In this document: positions 1-7,853 of the stretch, piece by piece | Numbering within the stretch: position 1 is the first letter of the stretch | Layout of the letters: the number at the start of each line of letters is the position of its first letter | Assembly: GCA_041687395.1 (NCBI GenBank) | Contig: JAWLCA010000008.1 | Span: forward strand, 1-64,000 | Length of the DNA: 64,000 nucleotides | Direction: 5' to 3' | Origin: JAWLCA01 sp041687395 | GTDB lineage: Bacteria; Pseudomonadota; Alphaproteobacteria; Rhodobacterales; Rhodobacteraceae | Notes under the pieces: generated by a model | Told to the model about the DNA's origin: nothing | The model's input: the letters and a program-made list of their open reading frames with translations, nothing else | Database searches by the model: none | Translations under genes and position numbers: made by a program

Positions 1-320
1 ACGCCAACATGCAGCGACCCCGAGAGCGATCGACTGCGGAGAGAACCCTGAACCCGGCGAAGGCGCAGACCTGAAACAGAAACCTTGACCAGTGCGATTC
101 GAGAACTTCAGTGGGGGCGCTCCGCCGGGACTTATCGTCGTGCTGCTCAGCAAAAGCCGACCGCGCATCCGGGCGGTGGCGCTGGCAGTGATCTTGTGGA
201 GTAGGATCGCGCCAAAGAGGTAGGTGACATCAACGGGGGCCAAGACGTTACTATTCGTGGCGTCGAAGGCGCTCTGGTCGCTATACTCGGGGCCGTTGAT
301 GCCGAACTTCGTCCAGGTCC
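1..320 (-). other. Unassigned left-edge stretch with an open minus-strand frame
   Basis: No recognisable gene. One minus-strand frame is open from about position 318 to the window edge with no stop. Its first part reads like protein (for example YSDQSAFDATNSN and DVTYLFGAILLHK), but there is no convincing start codon. Codon use (AAT AGT AAC, CTA CTC, ATA AGT) is less GC-biased than in the neighbouring genes. It could be the decayed end of a gene continuing outside the window, a foreign fragment, or chance. I do not recognise a family. Confidence 0.2.
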
Positions 321-791
321 CTAACGGACAAGCCCGGTTTCCCGCAGCATCCCCCGGCGCTTGGCCTCGTAGTAGTATCCCCGAGCATACCATTGCACAG
401 CGCGGTCGTGGTTCCCGTCGGCCACCAGATAGGCGCCGCGCAGGTATTTCACCGCGTATTCTAGGTTCGTCTCGGGGTTCAGAAGCCCCTCGGGCGCGCC
501 GCGGTAGCCCATGGTGCGGGCGGTCTGGGGGTGGATCTGCATCAACCCCCAATAGGGGCCGTTGCGCGCGGACGGGTTGTAGCCGCTTTCGCGCTGCACC
601 ATCCGGTGGACAAGGTTGGCTGGCACGCCGTGGCGGCGGGCGGCGGCGTCGATCATGCGGTTGAGTTCGGGCGAGCCTGCCGCGACGGGCGTGGACAGGT
701 CGGTGGCGCGGCGGTCGGCGACACCGCCGCCGCAGGCGCTGAGGGTGACGGCGAGCAGGCCGAAGGCAAAGGCGCGGCGGGTGATCGTCAT
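321..791 (-). CDS. Lytic transglycosylase, SLT-domain lipoprotein
   Basis: Predicted 156-aa peptidoglycan lytic transglycosylase that would cleave the MurNAc-GlcNAc bond in the periplasm. The N-terminus is a lipoprotein signal with lipobox LSAC (Cys about residue 20). The SLT fold follows: RESGYNPSARN carries the catalytic Glu, then GLMQIHPQTA and NPETNLEYAVKYL. It is at the short end for SLT proteins and is essentially only the catalytic domain. The ATG at 791 has a GAGG ribosome site. It lies 147 bp downstream of the SDR gene on the same strand and may have its own promoter. Family call is firm; no specific Mlt name can be given. Confidence 0.85.
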   Translation of the reverse strand: MTITRRAFAFGLLAVTLSACGGGVADRRATDLSTPVAAGSPELNRMIDAAARRHGVPANLVHRMVQRESGYNPSARNGPYWGLMQIHPQTARTMGYRGAPEGLLNPETNLEYAVKYLRGAYLVADGNHDRAVQWYARGYYYEAKRRGMLRETGLVR

Positions 792-938
792 GGAAACCTC
801 AAGGAAAGTTCCCGAAGGGATAGGCGCGTCAGGGGCTTGCGGGAAGCGTTTCCGAGCGGGCCCGGGTGGTGTAGGCGGAAACCGGCCGACAGTGATGAAC
901 GCAAGGTTAAGGTCTTGCCCGATTTGGCCCGCGTCCTG

Positions 939-1784
939 TCAGCCCCGCTCTGCCTCCAGCAGCGCCGCCAGCCCCTCGCGGTAGGTCGGATAGAGCAGGT
1001 CCACCCCGAGATCCTGCCGGATGCGGTCGTTTCGGACGCGTTTCGATTCCGAATAGAAGCTGCGCGCCATGGGGGAGAGGTCGGCGTCCTCGAATGCGAC
1101 TTCGGGCGGCGGCGGCAGGCCCAAAAGGTTGGCGGCGTGGGCGATCACGTCCTGCGGCGGGGCGGGGTCGTCGTCGCAGACGTTGTAGGCGGTGCCGGGC
1201 GCGGGCCGGGCGATGGAGGCCGCGAGCACGCGGGCGATGTCGTCCACATGGATGCGGCTGAACACCTGACCGGCCTTGATGATGCGGCGCGCGGTGCCCT
1301 GGCGCACCTTCTCGAACGGGCCGCGGCCGGGGCCGTAGATGCCGGCGAGGCGGAAGATGTGCACGTCGGGGCGGGCGGCGCGCCATTGCGTTTCGGCCAG
1401 AACGCGCGCGCGGCCACGTTCGGTCGTGGGGGAAAGGGCCGTACCCTCGTCGATCCAGTCGCCGGCGTGGTCGCCGTAGACCCCGGTGGTGGAGAGGTAG
1501 CCCACCCAGTCCAGGCGGGCGGCGGCGATCTGGTCCCCATGCGCCGCCAGCACCGGGTCGCCCGAGGGGTCTGGGGCGATGGAGGTCAACAGGTGTGTGG
1601 CGCGGGCCAGCGCCGCGGCCAGCGGCTGGCCGGGCCAGATCAGCGGCTCCAAGCCGTCGGCCCGCAGGCGTTCGGCCTTGTCGGCCGACCGCGTGGTGCC
1701 GATCACCGTCCAGCCCTGCGGGAGCAGCCGGCGGGCCAGCGCGCGCGCGGAATAGCCGTGGCCGAGGGAGAGGAGCGTGGTCAT
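939..1784 (-). CDS. SDR-family NAD(P)-dependent oxidoreductase/epimerase (YeeZ-like)
   Basis: Predicted protein of about 281 aa with an N-terminal Rossmann fold (LSLGHGYSARALARRL carries the glycine-rich nucleotide loop). A substrate region resembling atypical nucleotide-sugar epimerases follows (STTGVYGDHAGDWIDE contains the YGD stretch, and HVDDIARVLAASI is further on). It resembles the E. coli YeeZ group, whose substrate is not established. The ATG at 1784 overlaps the neuA-like stop by 4 bp, so the two genes are translationally coupled. An in-frame extension up to 1976 is the shadow of neuA and was discarded. The setting suggests sugar-nucleotide or surface-glycan metabolism; the reaction is unknown. 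Confidence 0.75.
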   Translation of the reverse strand: MTTLLSLGHGYSARALARRLLPQGWTVIGTTRSADKAERLRADGLEPLIWPGQPLAAALARATHLLTSIAPDPSGDPVLAAHGDQIAAARLDWVGYLSTTGVYGDHAGDWIDEGTALSPTTERGRARVLAETQWRAARPDVHIFRLAGIYGPGRGPFEKVRQGTARRIIKAGQVFSRIHVDDIARVLAASIARPAPGTAYNVCDDDPAPPQDVIAHAANLLGLPPPPEVAFEDADLSPMARSFYSESKRVRNDRIRQDLGVDLLYPTYREGLAALLEAERG

Positions 1785-2434
1785 GGCATCAGTGCCTCCA
1801 CCCGCGCGAAATCCTCGGCCGTGTCGATGTCGTGCGACCGTTCGGGCGGCATGACCACCGCGCCGATCCGGTCGGTGGCAAGGCGGCCGCGGGCGCGGAA
1901 CCAGTCGGCATCGAACACATAGACCGCGCCGTTGGGGCGGTAGACGGCGGGCAGCGACTGGCGGTTCATGAAGCAATAGACGGAGTCGGAGACGGGGCGG
2001 AAGCGGCCGTCCTGCACCATGCCGTATTTCAGGATTCCGGCATCGGTGGCGGTGACGGTCATCACGAGGTCATGCGCGCCGGTTTCGTGGAGGGCGATGG
2101 CGGCGCGGATGTCGTCGAGGCTTCGCAGCGGTGAGGTGGGTTGCAGCAGGACCACGCGGGCGGGGCCGGGGAAACTGTTCAGCGCGTGGGCGACGACGGG
2201 GTCCATCGGGGTGTCGTCGCGGGCGAGGTGATCGGGGCGCGGCAGGACGGTCAGGCCGGGCAGCGACAGGGTGTGGAGGTCCGCCGCGTCGGTGGTCAGG
2301 ATGCAGCGCGCCCCGAGGGCCAGCGCCTGATCGACCGCGTGGCGATAAAGCGGTTTGCTCGCCAGCGGGCGCAGGTTCTTGCCCGGCAGGCCCTTGGAGC
2401 CTGCGCGGACCGGGACGATCGCGATCAGATCCAT
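1781..2434 (-). CDS. neuA: Acylneuraminate/nonulosonate cytidylyltransferase (NeuA-like)
   Basis: 217-aa CMP-sugar synthetase of the NeuA/PseF/LegF family, activating a nonulosonic acid with CTP. The signature IVPVRAGSKGLPGKN is at residues about 5-19, the CTP-binding LLQPTSPLR lies mid-protein, and the C-terminal DIDTAEDF carries the metal-binding aspartates. It is distinct from KdsB, which is encoded at 9942. The start overlaps the end of the upstream GT30 gene by 10 bp and the stop overlaps the SDR gene by 4 bp. neuB and neuC homologues sit 17-19 kb away on the plus strand, completing a UDP-GlcNAc to CMP-Neu5Ac-type route. The exact sugar (Neu5Ac, legionaminic or pseudaminic acid) cannot be read from sequence. 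Confidence 0.85.
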   Translation of the reverse strand: MDLIAIVPVRAGSKGLPGKNLRPLASKPLYRHAVDQALALGARCILTTDAADLHTLSLPGLTVLPRPDHLARDDTPMDPVVAHALNSFPGPARVVLLQPTSPLRSLDDIRAAIALHETGAHDLVMTVTATDAGILKYGMVQDGRFRPVSDSVYCFMNRQSLPAVYRPNGAVYVFDADWFRARGRLATDRIGAVVMPPERSHDIDTAEDFARVEALMP

Positions 2435-3753
2435 GGGGCGAGCGCCGTCAGGCTGCGGGCGGTGGCGCCGGCGTGCGCGTCGAAGAAGGGGGTGGTGCGG
2501 GCGGCCATGGCGGCGAGTGTATCGCGGTTGTCGAAAACGTCCATCAGGCGGGCGGCCAGGTCGTCGATCGTGGGGCATACGGTCATCACGCCGACCTCGC
2601 GCGCCTCCTCGCCGGGGTATTCGATGGTCCAGACATGGGGGCCGACGAGGACGGGGCGGCGCAGGGCCAGGGGTTCGATGACGTTGTGCGCGCCCTTTGG
2701 GACGAAGCCGCCGCCGACGACGACGATGTCGGCGAGGGAAAGATAGAAATACATCTCTCCCATCGAATCCCCCAGAAGGATGTCGGCGGTGTCCAGCCCC
2801 GTGCCGGTCAGCGCGAGGCTGGCGTCGAAGATCTCCGACCGACGCAGGACGGTCTGGCCGGCGGCTGCCAGTTCGTCGCCCGCTGTGCCGAAGCGTTCCG
2901 GCGCGCGGGGGATGTGGAGGAACAACGGCGCAGGGCGGCCCTGCGCGCGGAAGTGCGACTGCACAGTGCGGTAGGCAGAGAGGTATTGAGCGTCCTCGCC
3001 CTCGACCACGCTGGCGAGCGCGACGACGCCGCGCGCGGCCAGCGCCGCTCCTGTGGGGCTGGCGCGCAGGCGGTCTGCGGCAGCCAGGTGCGCGGGCGGG
3101 ATCGGCTGGTCGAAGCGCAACTCGCCGCAGACCTGCACGTTGGGCGCGCCGAGGGCGCGGAAGCGGGCGGCGTGGCGGTCGGATTTCGCCAGAACGCCGG
3201 TGACGATCTGCACCGGGTGGCCGAAGAGGCGCGCGAGCCGCGTTTCGCGCGCGAAACTTTTTTCTGGCAACTGGCTGTTGGTCAGGAACAGCGGGATGCC
3301 GGCGCGGCGCGCCTCGGCGATCATCACCGGCCAGATTTCGATTTCCATCGACAGGATCAGGCGCGGGCGGCCGCGTCGGTAGAGGCGACGCCAGGCTTGG
3401 CCAAGCTCCAGCGGAAGGTAGCGGGCGAGCAGCCGGCCGGCCGCGATGTCAGTGCCAAACGCGGTTTCCGAGGCGCGGCGCCCCGCTGGGGTCAGGTGGG
3501 TAGTCACGACCCGATGACCGCGATCCAGCAGCGCGCGGATCAGCGGCTGGGCCGAGCGCAACTCGCCCAGAGAGACCGCATGCACCAGCACCGCGCCGTC
3601 CAGCATCGGCCCCGCGCCGAAACGTTCGGACCAGTGCAGCCGATAGGCCGGGTCGCGGCGGCCGCGCAGCCAGAAATAGGCCAGTACCACAGGCAGCACG
3701 GGCACCCAGGCGAATCGGTAGAGGATCAGGAAGACCCGCAGCCTAAGCGACAT
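2425..3753 (-). CDS. waaA: GT30 3-deoxy-manno-octulosonic acid (Kdo) transferase, copy 2
   Basis: 442-aa glycosyltransferase of the WaaA/KdtA family, which transfers Kdo from CMP-Kdo to lipid IVA at the inner membrane. An N-terminal membrane anchor (LRVFLILYRFAWVPVLPVV) is followed by VHAVSLGELRSAQPL with the conserved catalytic Glu of the GE motif. SMEIEIWPVMIAEARRAGIP and the donor-domain stretch HNVIEPLALRRPVLVGP follow. This copy is closer to canonical WaaA than the upstream one. It starts 11 bp inside the upstream GT30 gene and ends inside neuA. Two adjacent GT30 genes could add two Kdo residues separately, or one may transfer another CMP-ulosonate. Confidence 0.88.
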   Translation of the reverse strand: MSLRLRVFLILYRFAWVPVLPVVLAYFWLRGRRDPAYRLHWSERFGAGPMLDGAVLVHAVSLGELRSAQPLIRALLDRGHRVVTTHLTPAGRRASETAFGTDIAAGRLLARYLPLELGQAWRRLYRRGRPRLILSMEIEIWPVMIAEARRAGIPLFLTNSQLPEKSFARETRLARLFGHPVQIVTGVLAKSDRHAARFRALGAPNVQVCGELRFDQPIPPAHLAAADRLRASPTGAALAARGVVALASVVEGEDAQYLSAYRTVQSHFRAQGRPAPLFLHIPRAPERFGTAGDELAAAGQTVLRRSEIFDASLALTGTGLDTADILLGDSMGEMYFYLSLADIVVVGGGFVPKGAHNVIEPLALRRPVLVGPHVWTIEYPGEEAREVGVMTVCPTIDDLAARLMDVFDNRDTLAAMAARTTPFFDAHAGATARSLTALAPWI

Positions 3754-5041
3754 CGCCTGCCCCCTTTCGCGCCATCAGCGCCAGAAGCCGCTCGGCCTCG
3801 GCCCCCGCCACGCCGGTGCCGCGGCGGGCCACTCGGGCGGCGGGTTCGGCCATGCGCGAGAGCGCCGGGTCGGACAGCGCTGCCACCAGCTCGCCGGGGT
3901 CGCGGACCAGACGGGCGGCGCGGGCCTCGTGATAGGCGGCGTAATCCTCGGCGAAGTTCGCGACGTTTGGGCCGTGAAGAACCGGGCAATTCAGCCGGGC
4001 GGGTTCGTTCGGGTTGTGCCCGCCGGTGGCGTCCCACGACCCGCCGACAAAGGCGGCGTGGGCAAGACGATACCACAGCCCAAGCTGTCCGATGGCGGCC
4101 AGCACATGGGCCTGGCGCCACCCGTCAAGATAATTGCCGGGGGCAATGAGGGCCACGTCGATGCCGGCCGTGCGCAGGATTGCCAGCGCTTCTGGTGCGC
4201 GGCTCGGGTCGCGCGGGGCGAGGATCAGGCAGGCGGCGGGGTCGGTGTCCAGGAGCAGCCGATGCGCCCGCGCAATCAGGGGCTCCTCGTCCGGGTGGGT
4301 GGAGGCCGCGATCCACACGCGCTGCCACTGCAGGTCACGGGTCAGGCGCGCCCGCGCCTCGGGCTGATCGGCCAGCGGCGGGGCGGCGGCCTTCAACGAG
4401 CCGGTGATGATGATGCGGGCAGGCTCGGCACCCAGCGCCGCGAAGTTCCGGGCGCTTTCGGCGTCCTGCACGCCGACATGGGCGAAGCGACTGTAGAGGG
4501 CGCGGAACAGGCCACGCGCGCGCGCCTTGGACCGATAGGAGGCGGCGGTCATCCGGCCGTTGACGATGGCCAGCGGGATGCCCCGGCGATGGGTTTCCGC
4601 GATCATCGCGGGCCAAAGGTCGCGTTCCGCCCAAACTGACAGGTCAGGGCGCCAATGATCGAGGAATCGGCGCACGAAGGGCATGGCATCCAGCGGCAGG
4701 AACTGGTGGATCGCGCCCTCAGGCAGGTTTGGCGCCAGCGCCTGCGCCGAGGTGTACGAGGACGAGGTGATCAGCGCCGTGATCCCCGGATCACGCGCGC
4801 GCAGGGCGTTGACGAGCGCGGGCAGGGCCAGCACCTCACCCACGCCCACGGCGTGCATCCAGACCAGCCGGCCTGCCGGCCGGGGGGCAGAGGGCACACC
4901 CGTCTTCTCGGCCACGCGGGCAGGCTCTTCCTTGCCGCTCCGTACCCGGCGGGCCAGATGCCAGCGCGCGAGCGGTGCAAGACCGCGGGAAACCCCCAGC
5001 CAGAGCGTCAGAAGCAGACTGTTGTGCGGTGCGGCGGCCAT
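3743..5041 (-). CDS. GT30 family glycosyltransferase, divergent Kdo transferase paralogue (copy 1)
   Basis: 432-aa GT30 protein. MHAVGVGEVLALPALV keeps the catalytic GE pair, AERDLWPAMIAETHRRGIP corresponds to the EIEIWP region of WaaA, and GGHNPNEPARLNCPVLHGP corresponds to the donor-binding HNVIEP segment with substitutions. An N-terminal hydrophobic segment is present (LLLTLWLGVSRGLAPLA). It is clearly diverged from the overlapping downstream copy, so this is an old duplication. It is the first gene of a tightly overlapped set (GT30-GT30-neuA-SDR). The acceptor or donor may differ from classical WaaA. It starts 42 bp downstream of alkB. Confidence 0.8.
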   Translation of the reverse strand: MAAAPHNSLLLTLWLGVSRGLAPLARWHLARRVRSGKEEPARVAEKTGVPSAPRPAGRLVWMHAVGVGEVLALPALVNALRARDPGITALITSSSYTSAQALAPNLPEGAIHQFLPLDAMPFVRRFLDHWRPDLSVWAERDLWPAMIAETHRRGIPLAIVNGRMTAASYRSKARARGLFRALYSRFAHVGVQDAESARNFAALGAEPARIIITGSLKAAAPPLADQPEARARLTRDLQWQRVWIAASTHPDEEPLIARAHRLLLDTDPAACLILAPRDPSRAPEALAILRTAGIDVALIAPGNYLDGWRQAHVLAAIGQLGLWYRLAHAAFVGGSWDATGGHNPNEPARLNCPVLHGPNVANFAEDYAAYHEARAARLVRDPGELVAALSDPALSRMAEPAARVARRGTGVAGAEAERLLALMARKGAGDVA

Positions 5042-5083
5042 GCTGTCCGACCCATAGGACGGGGCGCCATGCGCGGCAAGCGG

Positions 5084-5725
5084 TCAGGCGCCCGGCCTGG
5101 GCCGCACCACCCGCAGCGTCAGGTTCACGCGCCCGCCCTGCGGCAACAGCGCCGCGGTGCCTGCGCGGATGCGGTCCACCCCGTGCCAGGCCAGCCGTGC
5201 AGGGCCGCCAATCACCACCACGTCGCCCGATTTCAACCAGACCGACGAGGTGGGCGCGCCGCGCTCGGTCCCGCCCATACGGAATAGCGCCTCGTCGCCC
5301 AGCGAGATCGAGACGACCGGAAACGAGAAATCGCCCTCGTCCCGGTCCTGGTGCAGGCCCATCCGTGCGCCTGGGGCGTAAAAGTTGATCAGGCAGCAGT
5401 CAGGCGCAACATCGACACCCGACACCGCTGCCCAGACCGCGAGCACGCTGTCGGGGATCGGTGGCCAGGAAACGCCCGAGGGGTGGCGGTCGGCATAGCG
5501 ATAGCCCTTGCGGTCGGTGATCCAGCCCAACCGCCCGGCCGCCGTCATCTGCACCGACATCTTGCGCCCGCCGGGAGTGACGGGCTGCAGCAGCGGGGCC
5601 GCGCGCGCCACCCCGCGGATATCGTCAAGCATCGCGGCCTGCGCCGCCTGGCCCAGATAGCGCACATGGATCACGAAGCCAGTGGCCGTGCGCAGCGATT
5701 GCGCGGAATCGAGTCTATTTTTCAT
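5084..5725 (-). CDS. alkB: AlkB-type Fe(II)/2-oxoglutarate-dependent dealkylase
   Basis: 213-aa protein of the AlkB family, which removes methyl lesions such as 1-meA and 3-meC from DNA or RNA by oxidative demethylation. The iron triad is visible: LHQDRDEGDF supplies the H-x-D pair and WHGVDRI the distal His. The 2-oxoglutarate Arg pair is in RVNLTLRVV near the C-terminus. Length matches E. coli AlkB. It is transcribed away from dnaK, so the 143-bp gap holds both starts. No ada box was recognised. Confidence 0.9.
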   Translation of the reverse strand: MKNRLDSAQSLRTATGFVIHVRYLGQAAQAAMLDDIRGVARAAPLLQPVTPGGRKMSVQMTAAGRLGWITDRKGYRYADRHPSGVSWPPIPDSVLAVWAAVSGVDVAPDCCLINFYAPGARMGLHQDRDEGDFSFPVVSISLGDEALFRMGGTERGAPTSSVWLKSGDVVVIGGPARLAWHGVDRIRAGTAALLPQGGRVNLTLRVVRPRPGA

Positions 5726-5757
5726 TGTGGACCGCCGAATTTCATCCCGTTGTCATG

Positions 5758-5786
5758 CTTGCAGGCCCAAAGACCCCCCCCTATAT
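5758..5786 (+). promoter_or_regulatory. Sigma-32 (RpoH) heat-shock promoter of dnaKJ
   Basis: CTTG at 5758-5761, an 18-nt spacer, then CCTATAT at 5780-5786. This matches the alphaproteobacterial RpoH consensus (CTTG-N17/18-CYTATNT) at every specified base. It is about 80 bp upstream of the dnaK ATG at 5869. A run of eight C residues (5774-5781) leads into the -10 box. Confidence 0.75.
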
Positions 5787-5868
5787 ACCCCGAGAACCTG
5801 GGATCGGAGGGCAGGGGCTGTCTTCGGGCCTGACCTTCACCATATCGCCAAAGAAGAGGTAGCATATC

Positions 5869-7785
5869 ATGGCTAAAGTGATCGGGATCGACCTCGGGAC
5901 CACGAACTCCTGTGTCGCCATCATGGATGGGTCGCAGCCGCGCGTCATCGAGAATTCCGAAGGGGCGCGCACGACCCCGTCCATCGTCGCCTTCACCGAC
6001 AGCGAGCGACTTGTGGGCCAGCCCGCGAAGCGTCAGGCGGTGACAAACCCCTCCAACACCGTCTTTGCAGTCAAGCGGCTCATCGGCCGACGCATGGGCG
6101 ATGCCGAGGTGGAGAAGGACAAGAAACTCGTTCCCTACAACATCGTCGATGGCGGCAACGGTGACGCCTGGGTCGAAGTGAAGGGCGAGAAGTATTCGCC
6201 GAGCCAGGTGTCCGCCTTCATCCTGCAGAAGATGAAGGAAACCGCCGAAAGCTATCTGGGCGAGAAGGTCGAGCAGGCGGTTATCACCGTTCCGGCCTAT
6301 TTCAACGACGCCCAGCGTCAGGCGACCAAGGACGCCGGCAAGATCGCCGGCCTGGAAGTCCTGCGCATCATCAACGAGCCGACGGCGGCCGCGCTGGCCT
6401 ATGGCCTGGACAAGAAGGACTCGAAAACCATCGCGGTTTACGACCTTGGTGGCGGTACCTTCGATATCACCATCCTGGAAATCGACGACGGCCTGTTCGA
6501 AGTGAAATCGACCAACGGGGACACGTTCCTGGGCGGTGAAGACTTCGACATGCGGATCGTCAACTACCTGGCTGACGAGTTCAAGAAAGAGCACGGCGTC
6601 GACCTGACGCTGGACAAGATGGCGCTGCAACGGCTTAAGGAAGCTGCCGAGAAGGCGAAGATCGAGCTCAGCTCGTCCAGCCAGACCGAGATCAACCAGC
6701 CGTTCATCAGCATGGACAAGAACACCGGCCAGCCGCTGCACATGGTGATGAAGCTGAGCCGCGCGAAGCTTGAAAGCCTGGTCGGTGACCTGATCAAGCG
6801 CTCGATGAAGCCTTGCGAGGCAGCGCTGAAGGATGCCGGCCTGTCGAAAACCGACATCGACGAGGTGGTGCTGGTTGGCGGGATGACCCGGATGCCGAAG
6901 GTCATCGAAGAGGTGACCAAGTTCTTCGGCAAGGAGCCGCACAAGGGCGTCAACCCGGATGAGGTCGTGGCGCTGGGCGCTGCAATCCAGGCCGGCGTTC
7001 TGCAGGGCGACGTAAAGGACGTGGTTCTGCTGGACGTGACCCCGCTGAGCCTTGGCATCGAGACGCTGGGCGGCGTGTTCACCCGCCTGATCGACCGCAA
7101 CACCACGATCCCCACGAAGAAGAGCCAGATCTTCTCGACCGCCGAGGACAACCAGAACGCGGTTACGATCCGGGTCTTCCAGGGCGAGCGCGAGATGGCT
7201 GCGGACAACAAGATGCTCGGCCAGTTCAATCTGGAAGAGATCCCGCCCGCGCCGCGCGGCATGCCGCAGATCGAGGTGACCTTCGACATCGACGCGAACG
7301 GCATCGTGAGCGTGTCCGCAAAGGACAAGGGCACGAACCGCGAGCAGAAGATCACCATCCAGGCGTCGGGCGGCCTGACGGACGAGGACATCGAAAAGAT
7401 GGTCCGCGACGCCGAGGCGAACGCCGAGGCAGACAAGGCCCGCCGCGAACTAGTCGAGACCAAGAACCAGGCTGAAAGCCTGATCCATTCGACCAAGAAG
7501 TCGATCGAGGAGCACGGCGACAAGGTCGACCCCTCGACCGTCGAGGCGATCGAATTGGCCATGGGCGCGCTGGAAGAGAGTATCGCCAGCGAGGATGTCG
7601 GCAAGATCAAGGGCGGCATTCAGAACGTGACCGAAGCCGCGATGCGTCTGGGCGAGGCGATCTACAAGGCGCAGGCCGCCGAGGCCGAAAGCGCGAACCA
7701 GCCCGGTGAGGATGAGCCTCGGAGCGTGGACGAGGACATCGTCGACGCCGACTTCGAAGATCTCGACGATCGGAAGCGCTCGTAA
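5869..7785 (+). CDS. dnaK: Molecular chaperone DnaK (Hsp70)
   Basis: 638 aa, full length for DnaK. The N-terminal ATPase domain starts IGIDLGTTNSCVAIMDG, with phosphate loop 2 in DLGGGTFDITIL and the adenosine motif VGGMTRMPKV. The substrate-binding domain contains DVTPLSLGIETLGGV, and the C-terminal tail ends in the acidic EDIVDADFEDL. It works with DnaJ and GrpE in protein folding and heat-shock control. The gene follows a consensus RpoH promoter and is followed by a strong hairpin before dnaJ. GrpE is not in the window. Confidence 0.98.
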   Translation: MAKVIGIDLGTTNSCVAIMDGSQPRVIENSEGARTTPSIVAFTDSERLVGQPAKRQAVTNPSNTVFAVKRLIGRRMGDAEVEKDKKLVPYNIVDGGNGDAWVEVKGEKYSPSQVSAFILQKMKETAESYLGEKVEQAVITVPAYFNDAQRQATKDAGKIAGLEVLRIINEPTAAALAYGLDKKDSKTIAVYDLGGGTFDITILEIDDGLFEVKSTNGDTFLGGEDFDMRIVNYLADEFKKEHGVDLTLDKMALQRLKEAAEKAKIELSSSSQTEINQPFISMDKNTGQPLHMVMKLSRAKLESLVGDLIKRSMKPCEAALKDAGLSKTDIDEVVLVGGMTRMPKVIEEVTKFFGKEPHKGVNPDEVVALGAAIQAGVLQGDVKDVVLLDVTPLSLGIETLGGVFTRLIDRNTTIPTKKSQIFSTAEDNQNAVTIRVFQGEREMAADNKMLGQFNLEEIPPAPRGMPQIEVTFDIDANGIVSVSAKDKGTNREQKITIQASGGLTDEDIEKMVRDAEANAEADKARRELVETKNQAESLIHSTKKSIEEHGDKVDPSTVEAIELAMGALEESIASEDVGKIKGGIQNVTEAAMRLGEAIYKAQAAEAESANQPGEDEPRSVDEDIVDADFEDLDDRKRS

Positions 7786-7803
7786 GATCAGCAAACGTCT
7801 GGG

Positions 7804-7828
7804 AACCGGCCTGAGCTTCAGGCCGGTT
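7804..7828 (+). terminator. 11-bp perfect hairpin between dnaK and dnaJ
   Basis: AACCGGCCTGA (7804-7814), a GCT loop and TCAGGCCGGTT (7818-7828) form an uninterrupted 11-bp stem with a 3-nt loop. The following bases (CTCGCG) are not a U-run. It is therefore more likely a partial terminator or an mRNA-stabilising element giving more dnaK than dnaJ transcript than a complete intrinsic terminator. Confidence 0.6.
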
Positions 7829-7853
7829 CTCGCGTTGCGGGAAAGGATCCTCG

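Noticed and set aside
531..1922. 463-aa plus-strand open frame across the SDR gene
   Set aside because: Gly/Ala/Arg-rich shadow of the minus-strand SDR and cytidylyltransferase genes.
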